From a virus, in IMG/VR virus record IMGVR_UViG_3300029911_000002, positions 1-64,000 of that record: 64,000 nucleotides of DNA; one strand, given 5' to 3'. Of the stretch, positions 16,090-24,023 are shown piece by piece; position 1 is the first letter of the stretch, and every line of letters begins with the position of its first letter. A program made the position numbers and the translations under genes. The notes beneath the pieces were generated by a model. The model saw only the letters and a list, made by a program, of their open reading frames with translations. It did no database searches and was not told the origin of the DNA.

Positions 16090-16242
16090 ATGGATGATAT
16101 AACAATATTATGCATATGCATTCCGCTTGCGATATTTTTTATATTTTTAGCAATATCTACTATTTTTGGTAAAAACAGAAATAGTGGAATTGGTGGATTT
16201 AAACCACCAATATCAAATAAAAACTTAAATTCTAAAAAATAA
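16090..16242 (+). CDS. Small membrane protein, 50 aa
   Basis: MDDITILCICIPLAIFFIF starts a single membrane helix (~5-26), followed by a Gly/Asn/Lys-rich tail (GKNRNSGIGGFKPP). Too short for family assignment. Confidence 0.55.
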   Translation: MDDITILCICIPLAIFFIFLAISTIFGKNRNSGIGGFKPPISNKNLNSKK

Positions 16243-16245
16243 ATT

Positions 16246-16395
16246 ATGGATTATACCGCAGTTTATTACGACAAGAATTTAAAGGTTATTTCTTATGAAA
16301 ATTTAAAAGATTTAGAAATTTTTATAAATCAGAACAAATCAAGTAAATTAAAATATGTTCTTTCTGTGAATTTGGACCTTAATCTATTTAATTGA
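16246..16395 (+). CDS. Short ORF converging on the NADAR gene
   Basis: 49 residues, MDYTAVYYDKNLKVISYENL start. Its last 66 bases overlap the 3' end of the opposite-strand NADAR gene. It looks coding in its first half; the C-terminus may be truncated by the insertion of the minus-strand gene. Confidence 0.4.
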   Translation: MDYTAVYYDKNLKVISYENLKDLEIFINQNKSSKLKYVLSVNLDLNLFN

Positions 16396-16817
16396 ATTAA
16401 GAATTCACTTTTTGTTATTAATGTATTAGTTTTTCCAGATTTTCCAATAGAATGTTCTAATTTATAAGGTATTGATTCTTTTAAACTATTTCTAAAATAT
16501 TCATTTTTTTCAAATAAGCAATCATAAGATCTTGTTATTAAATTATCATATTCTTCGGATTGTCTATCAATTGGAGTAGATATCCAATATAATTTTTGCT
16601 TATCTACCCAATTTAAATATTGACCAGCTTTCCATGCTTCAAACCCTGATAGTTTCCATATATTCTCTTTAATTTGTATATCTGGAGTCCTTAAAGACTG
16701 TACAAAGCCTTCATATGAAGCCACAGATATACCGTCAATCTCGAATTGATAAGGATATAAATTTGATAGTTTTTTTTCTAAACCATCAGTTCTAAATTTA
16801 ATATCTAATATTTCCAT
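16329..16817 (-). CDS. NADAR-domain (YbiA-like) protein
   Basis: 162 residues matching the NADAR pattern: LSNLYPYQFEIDGISVASYEGF (~17-38, in two parts), LSGFEAWKAG (~56-65), LYWISTPIDRQSEEY (~76-90), YDCLFEKNEYFRNSL and LEHSIGKSGKTNTLITKSEF. NADAR proteins act on ADP-ribose or riboflavin-type N-glycosides; some remove ADP-ribose from guanine in DNA. It is the only minus-strand gene in the first 33 kb, so it probably arrived as a unit. It fits the NAD/ADP-ribose theme with the PARG at 59731. Confidence 0.82.
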   Translation of the reverse strand: MEILDIKFRTDGLEKKLSNLYPYQFEIDGISVASYEGFVQSLRTPDIQIKENIWKLSGFEAWKAGQYLNWVDKQKLYWISTPIDRQSEEYDNLITRSYDCLFEKNEYFRNSLKESIPYKLEHSIGKSGKTNTLITKSEFLIQLNRLRSKFTERTYFNLLDLF

Positions 16818-16849
16818 TCTATATTATATGGTATAAAAATAAAAAAGTT

Positions 16850-17128
16850 ATGATTAAAGTAAATATTATATTATCCGAGATTAACTATTATAAAAATAAG
16901 TTAACTGAATTTGAAAAGGAGCATATTACAATTGAAAATAATATTAAAACAGTACATATAAAATCGGTTAATGATTGTAATAATTATGTTAATATTATGA
17001 AATCATTAAATGAATATGAAAATAAATATAAAAATGCAATAGAATATAATGCTAAAATTGATATTAGAAAAGATAAGTTAAAACAATTATCAAAATATTA
17101 TCATTATTGTAATAAAATTAATATTTAA
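16850..17128 (+). CDS. Hypothetical coiled-coil RK-tail protein
   Basis: 92 residues with heptad-like helices (NYYKNKLTEFEKEHITIENN) and tail IRKDKLKQLSKYY. Function unknown. Confidence 0.65.
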   Translation: MIKVNIILSEINYYKNKLTEFEKEHITIENNIKTVHIKSVNDCNNYVNIMKSLNEYENKYKNAIEYNAKIDIRKDKLKQLSKYYHYCNKINI

Positions 17129-17143
17129 AATAGTTGAGAATAA

Positions 17144-17174
17144 TTTGTGTATTTGAATTTTTTTATTATCTTTG
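17144..17174 (+). promoter_or_regulatory. Bacteroidota-type promoter
   Basis: TTTG (17144-17147), 19-nt spacer, TATCTTTG (17167-17174). Full consensus; about 50 bases upstream of the 375-residue gene at 17227. Confidence 0.75.
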
Positions 17175-17226
17175 TATTTGAAATCAATAAAAAATTGTTT
17201 TCATGTTTAATTAAAATAATAATAAT

Positions 17227-18354
17227 ATGAATTTATTAAATGTAACACCAACAACAACAGTATCATCAACAAAAAAAGTTGATAAACTTGGATTATTAAA
17301 TAAACTTAATGTAATAGAATCTGACATAAAGGATTTTATATTAACATTGAGAGTATTAGAAAAAGTTAAAATTATTGATACCCATAGTCACTATTATTCT
17401 GATAATTCTAAAACTAATTTTTCTACTAAACAAGAAATTTTCAAACATTTAGGATATGAAATCACGGATAAAGTAAATAATTATAATAGTATATTAAGAG
17501 AATTAAAAAACTTTAATATTAAAGTACCAGATAATTTAATTAAATATGATTTAGAAGTTGAAGAAATTAAATCTGGTTGTAGATATAATGGATCATCAAG
17601 TGAAAAATATAATCAAATTTTAATTAAAACAGATGAAAATTATAATAAATATCTAAATTCAAGATTAAATTCAAAACTTAGTTCTATCGTAGAAATAGCA
17701 GAAACATTTGGATTTATGATAATTCCATTAGAATTAGCAAAAAATTCAATTTTAACTTGTGATCCAAAAAGAAAATCTGTAGATATTGAATCTGCAATTA
17801 ACAATTATAAATTTGCAAATTCAGAAAGATATTTTTACATTTTATGTCCAATTGGATTTTATGATTTTGAAAAACATGTAAAATCTCAAAAATACTATGA
17901 TGTTTATTTTCCTAGTTCATTATCAATGGTTAGTATGAATGTTGGTATGAATTTACCATTATTCAGAAGTATGTATGAAACTATGGTAAATCTTGGTAAT
18001 AGAGTAGATGCACTTGAAAATTCAACAAAAGTTTTAAAAGAGCAAGTAAAAGGAATAGAACAAAATATTTGTAGAATTCAGTCAGAACTTGAAAAAATAT
18101 CAAAAGAACAAATTCGTCAGCAACAACTAGCTATTCAGCAAGCTGAACAAATTAAAACATTAAACCTTGAAGTCCAACAAGCATTAGCAAGAAGAGAAGA
18201 TCCTTTATTATTTTCTACATCTTATAGTATAACTAATTTTTCTGAAGATTCTCATTGTGATGTTGCATTTGCATGGGGTACAGAATTTCCAAATGAATTT
18301 TTAGAAATGATGAATGTTAAAGGAATTAAAAAAAGTAATTATTGGTTAAAATAA
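17227..18354 (+). CDS. Hypothetical coiled-coil protein, 375 aa
   Basis: Not recognised. A Thr/Ser-rich start (VTPTTTVSSTKK), a mixed alpha/beta body (~20-250), and a strong coiled coil at ~255-325 (VNLGNRVDALENSTKVLKEQ ... IRQQQLAIQQAEQI), then a short Trp-containing end. It has its own consensus promoter and no RK tail, so it is probably made at high level. Could be a structural or scaffold protein. Confidence 0.75.
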   Translation: MNLLNVTPTTTVSSTKKVDKLGLLNKLNVIESDIKDFILTLRVLEKVKIIDTHSHYYSDNSKTNFSTKQEIFKHLGYEITDKVNNYNSILRELKNFNIKVPDNLIKYDLEVEEIKSGCRYNGSSSEKYNQILIKTDENYNKYLNSRLNSKLSSIVEIAETFGFMIIPLELAKNSILTCDPKRKSVDIESAINNYKFANSERYFYILCPIGFYDFEKHVKSQKYYDVYFPSSLSMVSMNVGMNLPLFRSMYETMVNLGNRVDALENSTKVLKEQVKGIEQNICRIQSELEKISKEQIRQQQLAIQQAEQIKTLNLEVQQALARREDPLLFSTSYSITNFSEDSHCDVAFAWGTEFPNEFLEMMNVKGIKKSNYWLK

Positions 18355-18358
18355 TATT

Positions 18359-18658
18359 ATGAAATTAAATGAAACTTGGGTATTATATGATATGTGTATG
18401 TCTGAAATAGTTGAAGTATTTTCAGATAAAAATAAAGCAATTGAACTTTGTGATATAAATATTAAAGATTGTTATATTAAAAATCGTGAGTTAACTCATT
18501 TTTTTAAAGATATGTCTGATGAACAATATGATGAGCATTTTAAAAAATATTTTTCAAATACTTTATTTAGCGTTATTACATTAGATGAAGCTATTGAAAA
18601 TATAAAAGAAAAATTAACTGATTATTTTGAATCAATAATATATCCTAATTATAATTAA
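18359..18658 (+). CDS. Hypothetical protein, 99 aa
   Basis: Not recognised. Opens MKLNETWVLYDMCMSEIVEV; acidic; contains SVITLDEAIENIKEKLTDYF. Cotranscribed with 17227 (4-base gap). Confidence 0.68.
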   Translation: MKLNETWVLYDMCMSEIVEVFSDKNKAIELCDINIKDCYIKNRELTHFFKDMSDEQYDEHFKKYFSNTLFSVITLDEAIENIKEKLTDYFESIIYPNYN

Positions 18659-18659
18659 A

Positions 18660-18998
18660 ATGATTGATAAAAAAAGATTAAAAGAACACCTTAATAATGG
18701 TAAAATAGAATATGTTATGTGCGCTTCTAATTGGATAGATGATGGAATAGATTATCTTTATAAGCCATATAATATAGATAAAGGAATTTGCTATAATAGC
18801 GTACGGCATCCTTGCATATATGAGCAAACAAATAAAATTTATCCTGCTGAAAAATATGGAATGTTGACTGTTGAAGGATTTTTAACTACAAAAAATAGAT
18901 TTCTTAATAGAGAAGAAGCTTTAGAATTAGTTAAATCAAATGATCAGTTAAAACAAGATTTAATAGGTAGTGTATTAACATCTGAAGATTTATGGTAA
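18660..18998 (+). CDS. Hypothetical phage protein, 112 aa
   Basis: The C-terminal half has the pattern V-E-G-F-L-T-T-K-N-R-F-L-N-R-E-E-A-L-E-L (~78-97), which recurs in many uncharacterised phage proteins of about this size (G-F-x-T-S-x-G-R-F-V-x-R-x-E-A). Function unknown. Overlaps the next start by 7 bases. Confidence 0.7.
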   Translation: MIDKKRLKEHLNNGKIEYVMCASNWIDDGIDYLYKPYNIDKGICYNSVRHPCIYEQTNKIYPAEKYGMLTVEGFLTTKNRFLNREEALELVKSNDQLKQDLIGSVLTSEDLW

Positions 18999-19252
18999 AT
19001 AGAAATATAATTAAAATAGGATATATGAGAATTAATATAGATACTATTTTATGCTATTATATTGGTAGAGGTGATAAAACTATTATAATTCAAAGATCAC
19101 TAGATGATATAAATGATATTGAAATAGATTTTGATAATAATATAGAATGTGAAAAATCATTAGCTGAATTAGATTCATTATTAGTTTTAAATGCTCATAA
19201 TTATATAAGAAAATTAAAAATAGAAGAACTAAATGATAATAGAACGAGATAA
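18992..19252 (+). CDS. Hypothetical RK-tail protein (pair with 19233)
   Basis: 86 residues. I-I-K-I-G-Y-M-R-I-N-I-D-T-I-L-C-Y-Y aligns with the next protein's I-K-I-G-D-Y-R-L-K-I-D-S-I-F-A-Y-Y, so the two are tandem paralogues distinct from the SH3-like group. Tail YIRKLKIEELNDNR. Confidence 0.7.
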   Translation: MVNRNIIKIGYMRINIDTILCYYIGRGDKTIIIQRSLDDINDIEIDFDNNIECEKSLAELDSLLVLNAHNYIRKLKIEELNDNRTR

Positions 19253-19508
19253 AATTAAAATAGGTGATTATAGATTAAAAATTGATAGTATATTTGCATA
19301 TTATCCTACTACAGTTGAAGAAAATGATCGTTGGTTTATTGTAATTGAACGTGACGTACCAGATGGTATTACAGAATTAGAAGTCGAATTTGATACAGAA
19401 GAAGAAAGAGATAAAGTTTTATTAGAATTAGATAAATTATGTACTATTGATCCAATGAATTTAAGAAAAGAAAAATTAGAAGAAATAAATAAAAATGGAA
19501 AAATTTAA
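19233..19508 (+). CDS. Hypothetical RK-tail protein (pair with 18992)
   Basis: 91 residues; acidic middle (TELEVEFDTEEERDKVLLEL) and tail LRKEKLEEINKNGKI. Overlaps both neighbours. Confidence 0.7.
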   Translation: MIIERDKIKIGDYRLKIDSIFAYYPTTVEENDRWFIVIERDVPDGITELEVEFDTEEERDKVLLELDKLCTIDPMNLRKEKLEEINKNGKI

Positions 19509-19743
19509 AATAATTAAACAAGTTCACACATATCAAAATAATATTACTAATTTTGTTGTATATAAAAAGAATTTTATTGGTTGGACTCCAGCAAATATTA
19601 TTTACAATAATTTTAAATATCAATATGATTCATTCTTTGAAGCTGAGATGTCAATATTTAATTATTTTGAAACTAAACATGGTGGTATAATAGATATTGA
19701 TGTAAATATTTATACATACTCACCGTATTCTTTACCAATATGA
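19495..19743 (+). CDS. Hypothetical protein, 82 aa
   Basis: Not recognised; Tyr/Phe/Asn-rich with F-I-G-W-T-P-A-N-I-I-Y in the middle. No RK tail. Last gene of this overlapping run. Confidence 0.62.
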   Translation: MEKFKIIKQVHTYQNNITNFVVYKKNFIGWTPANIIYNNFKYQYDSFFEAEMSIFNYFETKHGGIIDIDVNIYTYSPYSLPI

Positions 19744-19787
19744 ATTAAAAAATAAATAATATTTTATATATAAAGATATAATTAAAA

Positions 19788-20078
19788 ATGAAAGATAATA
19801 GATTAGTAAGAACTGAGTTAGTTACAAGAGAGATCGAAATTGATTTAACATATCATGAGATAAAAAAACTTATGATTGAAAAGTCTCCAACTGAAATTTT
19901 TGTTATGACATATAGTAGTTCCAAACCATGTATTCGTATTACTAAGCCAATATTAGATAGTGATAAAGAAATATGTGTTTGTTATGAATCATGTAAAGAT
20001 AAAGATGAATATTTCCTTACATGGATAGGTTTTTATAATTTACTTGAAAAATATGGATTATCAAATATTAGATTTTAA
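19788..20078 (+). CDS. Hypothetical protein, 96 aa
   Basis: Not recognised. Mixed alpha/beta; S-K-P-C-I-R-I-T-K-P (~45) and V-C-Y-E-S-C-K-D-K-D (~66) hold three Cys. 44-base AT-rich leader. Confidence 0.65.
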   Translation: MKDNRLVRTELVTREIEIDLTYHEIKKLMIEKSPTEIFVMTYSSSKPCIRITKPILDSDKEICVCYESCKDKDEYFLTWIGFYNLLEKYGLSNIRF

Positions 20079-20108
20079 TATTTTATCAAATAAAAAAAAT
20101 AAATTAAA

Positions 20109-20597
20109 ATGAAAATAAAAAAAGAAGATTATTATGAATATAAACAAAATAGATCATTATCATCATTTAAACATGCATTAATTGTTATTGGTGTAGCATT
20201 TTTAGCATTTATGGCATTCCAATTTGGAACTAAAATTGGTCAAAATACAGAATTGAATTATTATTTAAATGTAATGAATCCTGTTGACCCAAATATTGAA
20301 GTTGGGCAAACTTGGATTTATATTCTTAATAAAGATAATCCATTTGAAGATACAATTCAAATTAAGAAAAAAATTATAGGAATTAAAAATGATTATATTT
20401 TATATGTTCAAAGCAACTCTGATAGTACAATAAATAGTAATGATACTATTAGTGAAAATGAATCTTATTTTATAATAGGATGTGAATTATTGAAATCAGA
20501 TAGTACTAAATTTAATATTGAGTTTCCTATATTTAATGAAAATATACCTGAATATAAACCTGAATATGAATTCAAATTAAATTATATAAATAATTAA
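20109..20597 (+). CDS. Membrane-anchored hypothetical protein, 162 aa
   Basis: A charged N-terminus, one membrane helix (ALIVIGVAFLAFMAFQFG, ~24-41), then an extracytoplasmic-looking beta-rich domain with G-Q-T-W-I-Y and a second half with repeated Asp/Ser. First of three membrane genes in a row. Confidence 0.7.
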   Translation: MKIKKEDYYEYKQNRSLSSFKHALIVIGVAFLAFMAFQFGTKIGQNTELNYYLNVMNPVDPNIEVGQTWIYILNKDNPFEDTIQIKKKIIGIKNDYILYVQSNSDSTINSNDTISENESYFIIGCELLKSDSTKFNIEFPIFNENIPEYKPEYEFKLNYINN

Positions 20598-20601
20598 AAA
20601 T

Positions 20602-20763
20602 ATGAAAAAATTAGAATATATTAATGTATTTATTCTGATAATATTATGTGGTATTTTAGGGTATCTAATATCTTATCCATTTGATCTCAAATTTCAAACT
20701 ATAGTTATATCAGTATTATTTTTATCATATTTAACTTTTTTTTTATATAAAAATAAAAAATAA
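20602..20763 (+). CDS. Small membrane protein, 53 aa
   Basis: Two membrane helices (INVFILIILCGILGYLI and IVISVLFLSYLTFFLY) and a KNKK end. ATG follows the upstream stop by 4 bases. Confidence 0.6.
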   Translation: MKKLEYINVFILIILCGILGYLISYPFDLKFQTIVISVLFLSYLTFFLYKNKK

Positions 20764-20780
20764 AGAAAAATTAAAAAATA

Positions 20781-20957
20781 ATGAGAATACTATTATATTT
20801 TATGTTGTTTATGCTAATGTCTCTAACTGGTTTATTTTGTTATTTAATATATTATCAGCCAAATGATAAATTACATATTGGATTATCAATAATAGCATTT
20901 TTTATATATTTAGGAATATTTATATATGTAGATGAAAAATCAAGAAAAATTAATTAA
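20781..20957 (+). CDS. Small membrane protein, 58 aa
   Basis: Two membrane helices (LLYFMLFMLMSLTGLFCYL-type start; IGLSIIAFFIYLGIFIYV) and a short charged tail. Same length class and topology as its neighbour at 20602. Confidence 0.6.
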   Translation: MRILLYFMLFMLMSLTGLFCYLIYYQPNDKLHIGLSIIAFFIYLGIFIYVDEKSRKIN

Positions 20958-20971
20958 TTAAATGAATAAAA

Positions 20972-21211
20972 ATGAATAAAAATAATATTACAGTCAAAGT
21001 GGAGGGAGCAACTGCAATCGGCAAATCCGCTGTTACACTAGCAATAGTAAAAGCTCTTAAAGAATTTGGATTTGAAGTAGATTTAGAAGATACTGGACAT
21101 AGAAATATTAATCATTTAGAGCATTCCATGGAGCATGATATATCATTTTCTGAACGAATGAATACTATGAATAGTAATACTAAAGTGATAATAAAAGAAA
21201 TAACAATTTAA
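20972..21211 (+). CDS. Small P-loop protein, 79 aa
   Basis: Contains a Walker A motif, GATAIGKS (~13-20), in VKVEGATAIGKSAVTLAIVK, followed by a helix and a second strand (FEVDLEDTG). No Walker B region follows; the protein ends after 79 residues, far short of a complete kinase or ATPase. It may be a truncated P-loop NTPase or a small nucleotide-binding protein, as often seen in phages. Confidence 0.65.
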   Translation: MNKNNITVKVEGATAIGKSAVTLAIVKALKEFGFEVDLEDTGHRNINHLEHSMEHDISFSERMNTMNSNTKVIIKEITI

Positions 21212-21213
21212 AT

Positions 21214-21516
21214 ATGAAAAGATATAGAAGATTAGAAGATATTTTAGTGTTTCATTGGACTGGTGATTTTTCAATTATTGATGAAATTAATAATGCAGTA
21301 AAATCATTTAATAAAGAACATCAAGATACTTTAAATGCAAGTAAAGATGTTGATAATGACGATAAAATTTTAATAATAACTCATAATGGAGAATATGGTA
21401 CAATGAGTGAATCAGTTAAAATGAATGATTATATTATATTTGATGTAAATGAAATTGAAACATCATTAGGTGCATATTCTGAAGATTATTTAAATGATCA
21501 TTTTATATTAATATAA
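21214..21516 (+). CDS. Hypothetical protein, 100 aa
   Basis: Not recognised. Opens MKRYRRLEDILVFHWTGDFS; acidic C-terminus. The TAA overlaps the next ATG by one base. Confidence 0.65.
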   Translation: MKRYRRLEDILVFHWTGDFSIIDEINNAVKSFNKEHQDTLNASKDVDNDDKILIITHNGEYGTMSESVKMNDYIIFDVNEIETSLGAYSEDYLNDHFILI

Positions 21517-21692
21517 TGAAAAGAATAGAAGTCGAATTTAATGTTAAAATGATTATTGATGTTGAAGATAATCAGAATATAGAAACAGTTGTTAATACAA
21601 TTGAAATTGGTGAATTTGATATAGATGAAGATGCCAATATTATAGCATGTAACATAACGAATAGAAATTATTCTAATTTTTTAAAAAAATGA
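21516..21692 (+). CDS. Hypothetical protein, 58 aa
   Basis: MKRIEVEFNVKMIIDVEDN start, single beta-beta-alpha-like domain, ends NYSNFLKK. Overlaps the phosphoesterase start by 4 bases. Confidence 0.6.
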   Translation: MKRIEVEFNVKMIIDVEDNQNIETVVNTIEIGEFDIDEDANIIACNITNRNYSNFLKK

Positions 21693-22390
21693 AAATTTTA
21701 AACATAGGGGATATTCACGGATTTGATTCATGGAAAAAATTTGTAGATGATATTTCTCAATATGATAAAATAATATTTGTAGGAGATTATGTTGATGAAT
21801 ATCATCTAAGTAATATTACAATATTAAATAATTTATTAGATATCATTGAATTTAAGAAAAAATATCCAGATAAAGTTATTTTATTATTAGGTAATCATGA
21901 TTATCAATATGCTATACGACCACCTAGTATGAATATTTTAGGACATTGCTCTGGATATAGAGCAGAAATGCATTTTGATTTATATGAAATATTTCATAAT
22001 AATTTAAAATTATTTCAATTATCTTATCAATACGAAAATTATATTTGGACCCATGCAGGAATTCATCGTGGATGGTATGACCATTTTTTAATAGAATTTA
22101 AAAAAGTTTCTGATTTTGAAGGTACTATATCAGATAAATTAAATTTAGCATTTGAATTTGAGTTAGAATGCTTACTTGATTGCGGATATGTACGTGGTGG
22201 ATATAATAAAGTTAGCGGTCCATTGTGGGCTGATAAAACTGAATCATGGACTAAACCATTAAAGAATTGTCATCAAATTTGCGGTCATACCCACACAGAT
22301 AAAATAGTTCATCATGAAATACCAAATATAAATTCATCTGTTACATATATTGACTCCTTGCCAGAATATTGTTACATTTTAAATATATAA
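21689..22390 (+). CDS. Calcineurin-like metallophosphoesterase
   Basis: 233 residues with the full set of metal-binding motifs: GDIHG (7-11), GDYVDEYH (~32-39), LGNHDY (~68-73), a WTHAGIHRGW block (~124-133) and CGHTHTD (~197-203). The class hydrolyses phosphomonoesters or diesters using two metal ions; targets in phages include nucleic-acid ends and dinucleotides. The substrate cannot be told from sequence. Confidence 0.85.
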   Translation: MKILNIGDIHGFDSWKKFVDDISQYDKIIFVGDYVDEYHLSNITILNNLLDIIEFKKKYPDKVILLLGNHDYQYAIRPPSMNILGHCSGYRAEMHFDLYEIFHNNLKLFQLSYQYENYIWTHAGIHRGWYDHFLIEFKKVSDFEGTISDKLNLAFEFELECLLDCGYVRGGYNKVSGPLWADKTESWTKPLKNCHQICGHTHTDKIVHHEIPNINSSVTYIDSLPEYCYILNI

Positions 22391-22393
22391 ATT

Positions 22394-22615
22394 ATGAAAA
22401 TTAAAATATTTAATTACTATTTCGGTACCAGACTTGCATATGCTGATACTATTACTAAACTTGAGTATGAATTGAATCATTGGATAGAATATGATAAACC
22501 TGAAATTAAACAATTCACACAATCAAATACTAAAGAATATTTAATATATACCTTTTTATATTACGAAAAAAAAGAATTAAGAAAAACAAAACTTGAAAAA
22601 ATTAATGAATTATGA
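22394..22615 (+). CDS. Hypothetical RK-tail protein
   Basis: 73 residues, MKIKIFNYYFGTRLAYAD start, not SH3-like; tail KELRKTKLEKINEL. Overlaps the next start (ATGA). Confidence 0.66.
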   Translation: MKIKIFNYYFGTRLAYADTITKLEYELNHWIEYDKPEIKQFTQSNTKEYLIYTFLYYEKKELRKTKLEKINEL

Positions 22616-22830
22616 AAACAGATAAATTAAAAAATAGATTACTTGAGTTTTATATATTAGGATTCAAAAATGAAATAGATTTTTGTGATGTACCAAATAA
22701 AGAAAATCTAAAAAAATCATATTTATTAGGAAAAAAACATTCAGATGCAGGCGATACATTTGAATCTACTGAATATTTGAACGACGATATCATTGAATAT
22801 TTAATAGAAAAAGAGGAATTAAATTATTGA
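22612..22830 (+). CDS. Hypothetical protein, 72 aa
   Basis: Helical, KLKNRLLEFYILGFKNEID start, G-K-K-H-S-D-A-G-D middle, acidic end. Resembles small phage proteins with a Y-x-x-G-x-x-D/H-A pattern; function unknown. Last gene before the tRNA-like cluster. Confidence 0.62.
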   Translation: MKTDKLKNRLLEFYILGFKNEIDFCDVPNKENLKKSYLLGKKHSDAGDTFESTEYLNDDIIEYLIEKEELNY

Positions 22831-23135
22831 GGATGAATAAATTATAAATAATATTTGCAATTTGCAAATTGCAAATTTAAAAATTTTATATATAGTTTAT
22901 GATTGTGAGTTATTAATTTAACTATCAATTAATTAAGTTAGAGAAGCTTAACGATTTATTATTTACGTAAAAAATGATACTGATTGTGCTATAGTTTAAT
23001 AGTGCTAAATGGATAAGGAATAACCAATTCCCCCATTTTAGGTGACTTTTTTTAATTCAGTAAGACGATTAAGTTGTTTTTTTCAAAGTAAAAAAACATT
23101 GGTTACATCTATTCATTGTATTCTCAGGTGGAGAT
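22831..23135 (+). other. Non-coding leader of the tRNA-like cluster
   Basis: No ORF. Contains the palindromic repeat TTTGCAATTTGCAAATTGC at ~22855, a nested hairpin AAATGG...CCATTT enclosing GGAAT/ATTCC (~23008-23038), and a T-run. No clear promoter. It may be part of a tRNA precursor or a separate small RNA. Confidence 0.4.
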
Positions 23136-23233
23136 AGCTAGGTGGCGGAAAGGTTAGACGTTTGGGTAAAAGTCCCATTAGTGAGGTAGCTCAAAGATTA
23201 TTTCTTATATAGGTTCGAGTCCTATCCTAACTA
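23136..23233 (+). tRNA. tRNA-Leu-like element with non-canonical anticodon loop
   Basis: Acceptor AGCTAGG with CCTAACT (one C-A mismatch), T8 G9, Leu-type D arm (TGGCGG ... GG ... AGACG), canonical T arm ATAGG/CCTAT around TTCGAGT, discriminator A followed by CA. The anticodon position holds GGG-TAAAAGT-CCC, whose loop lacks the universal U33, and the variable region is long with TGAG/CTCA and AAGA/TCTT pairs. So it looks like a class II tRNA but a readable anticodon cannot be assigned. Confidence 0.55.
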
Positions 23234-23243
23234 CATTTAAAAA

Positions 23244-23304
23244 TGAAAAGACGGATCTAAGCCAAAAAAGCATTAGTATGTGGGTTCAACTCCCACATTT
23301 TCAC
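23244..23304 (+). tRNA. Shortened tRNA-like element, D arm missing
   Basis: Acceptor TGAAAA(G) with (A)TTTTCA, T arm GTGGG/CCCAC around TTCAACT: both clear. Only 29 nt lie between them, too few for a D arm plus anticodon arm. They hold one hairpin, CTAA/TTAG with 12-nt loop GCCAAAAAAGCA. The same loop core occurs in the next element. Probably not a translating tRNA. Confidence 0.45.
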
Positions 23305-23320
23305 TAAATAATATTAATTA

Positions 23321-23413
23321 AAGAAAGTAAGTCAAAAGGTCAGACTAGTAAAGCCAAAAAAGCGTTTATATAAAAAATATTCATTTATGTTGGTTCGAAT
23401 CCAACCTTTCTTT
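23321..23413 (+). tRNA. Class-II tRNA-like element with 12-nt anticodon loop
   Basis: Acceptor AAGAAAG/CTTTCTT, T8 A9, D stem AGTC/GACT with a normal GG-containing loop, T arm GTTGG/CCAAC around TTCGAAT, and variable-arm hairpin ATAAA/TTTAT: all perfect. The anticodon stem GTAAA/TTTAT (one G-U) encloses 12 nt, GCCAAAAAAGCG, instead of 7, and no U33 can be placed. Either an insertion hides the anticodon or the element has another role. Confidence 0.55.
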
Positions 23414-23537
23414 CAAAAATTTAAAAATATGAAATCACATACTCAAAAAAATAATTTTTTATTTAACTGAAAAGTTTGTGATGATGAAAAAACTTTTTTT
23501 GAATTTTTGAAATAATAATAAAATATTGAATTTTTTA

Positions 23538-23569
23538 TTTGGTTAATCCATAATATAGTTGTATCTTTG
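23538..23569 (+). promoter_or_regulatory. Bacteroidota-type promoter
   Basis: TTTG (23538-23541), 20-nt spacer, TATCTTTG (23562-23569). Full consensus, leading into the gene at 23602. Confidence 0.78.
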
Positions 23570-23601
23570 TAAGCTATATTATGGATTTATTAATTTATAT
23601 T

Positions 23602-23838
23602 ATGAAACAAGGGGATAAAGTAGTTTGTATATGTAACACAAGAGGAGCCTTTATGGGGAGTCCAAGATTATATGTAGGTAAAACATATACAGTAAAAGAT
23701 TATCATATGGTAGGATTTTCTGCAAATTTTATATGTCTTGATGAGCATCCACAATATTCATATACAGAAAAAGATTTTATAACTCAATCTGAAAATAGAA
23801 AAAATAAGTTAAATAAAATAAATAAATGTATAATATGA
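23602..23838 (+). CDS. Small SH3-like RK-tail protein
   Basis: 78 residues from ATG 23602; the in-frame ATG at 23581 lies only about 11 bases after the promoter box and gives an atypical start. Opens M-K-Q-G-D-K-V-V-C-I and ends SENRKNKLNKINKCII. First gene of a new operon after the tRNA-like cluster. Stop overlaps the next start (ATGA). Confidence 0.75.
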   Translation: MKQGDKVVCICNTRGAFMGSPRLYVGKTYTVKDYHMVGFSANFICLDEHPQYSYTEKDFITQSENRKNKLNKINKCII

Positions 23839-24023
23839 AAAAATTTAATTTAGATAGGGAGCATGGTATTTTTTGTGGAGTGTGTGCTGGATTGTCAAAT
23901 TATTTTGATATTGATAAATTATTAATAAGAGTATTATTTTTGATATTTTTTAGTTATAGTTTATTACCATATCTTATAATTGCATTAGTCAAATCAAATA
24001 ATGATACTGATGAACAAACATAA
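23835..24023 (+). CDS. PspC-domain membrane protein
   Basis: 62 residues: KKFNLDREHGIFCGVCAGLSNYFDID followed by a hydrophobic helix, matching the short PspC domain (R-x-x-x-x-x-x-G-V-C-x-G-L-A-x-Y-F/L-x-I-D). PspC proteins sense or respond to membrane stress. A single-domain version this short is common as an accessory gene. Start at 23835 chosen for the ATGA overlap. Confidence 0.82.
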   Translation: MKKFNLDREHGIFCGVCAGLSNYFDIDKLLIRVLFLIFFSYSLLPYLIIALVKSNNDTDEQT

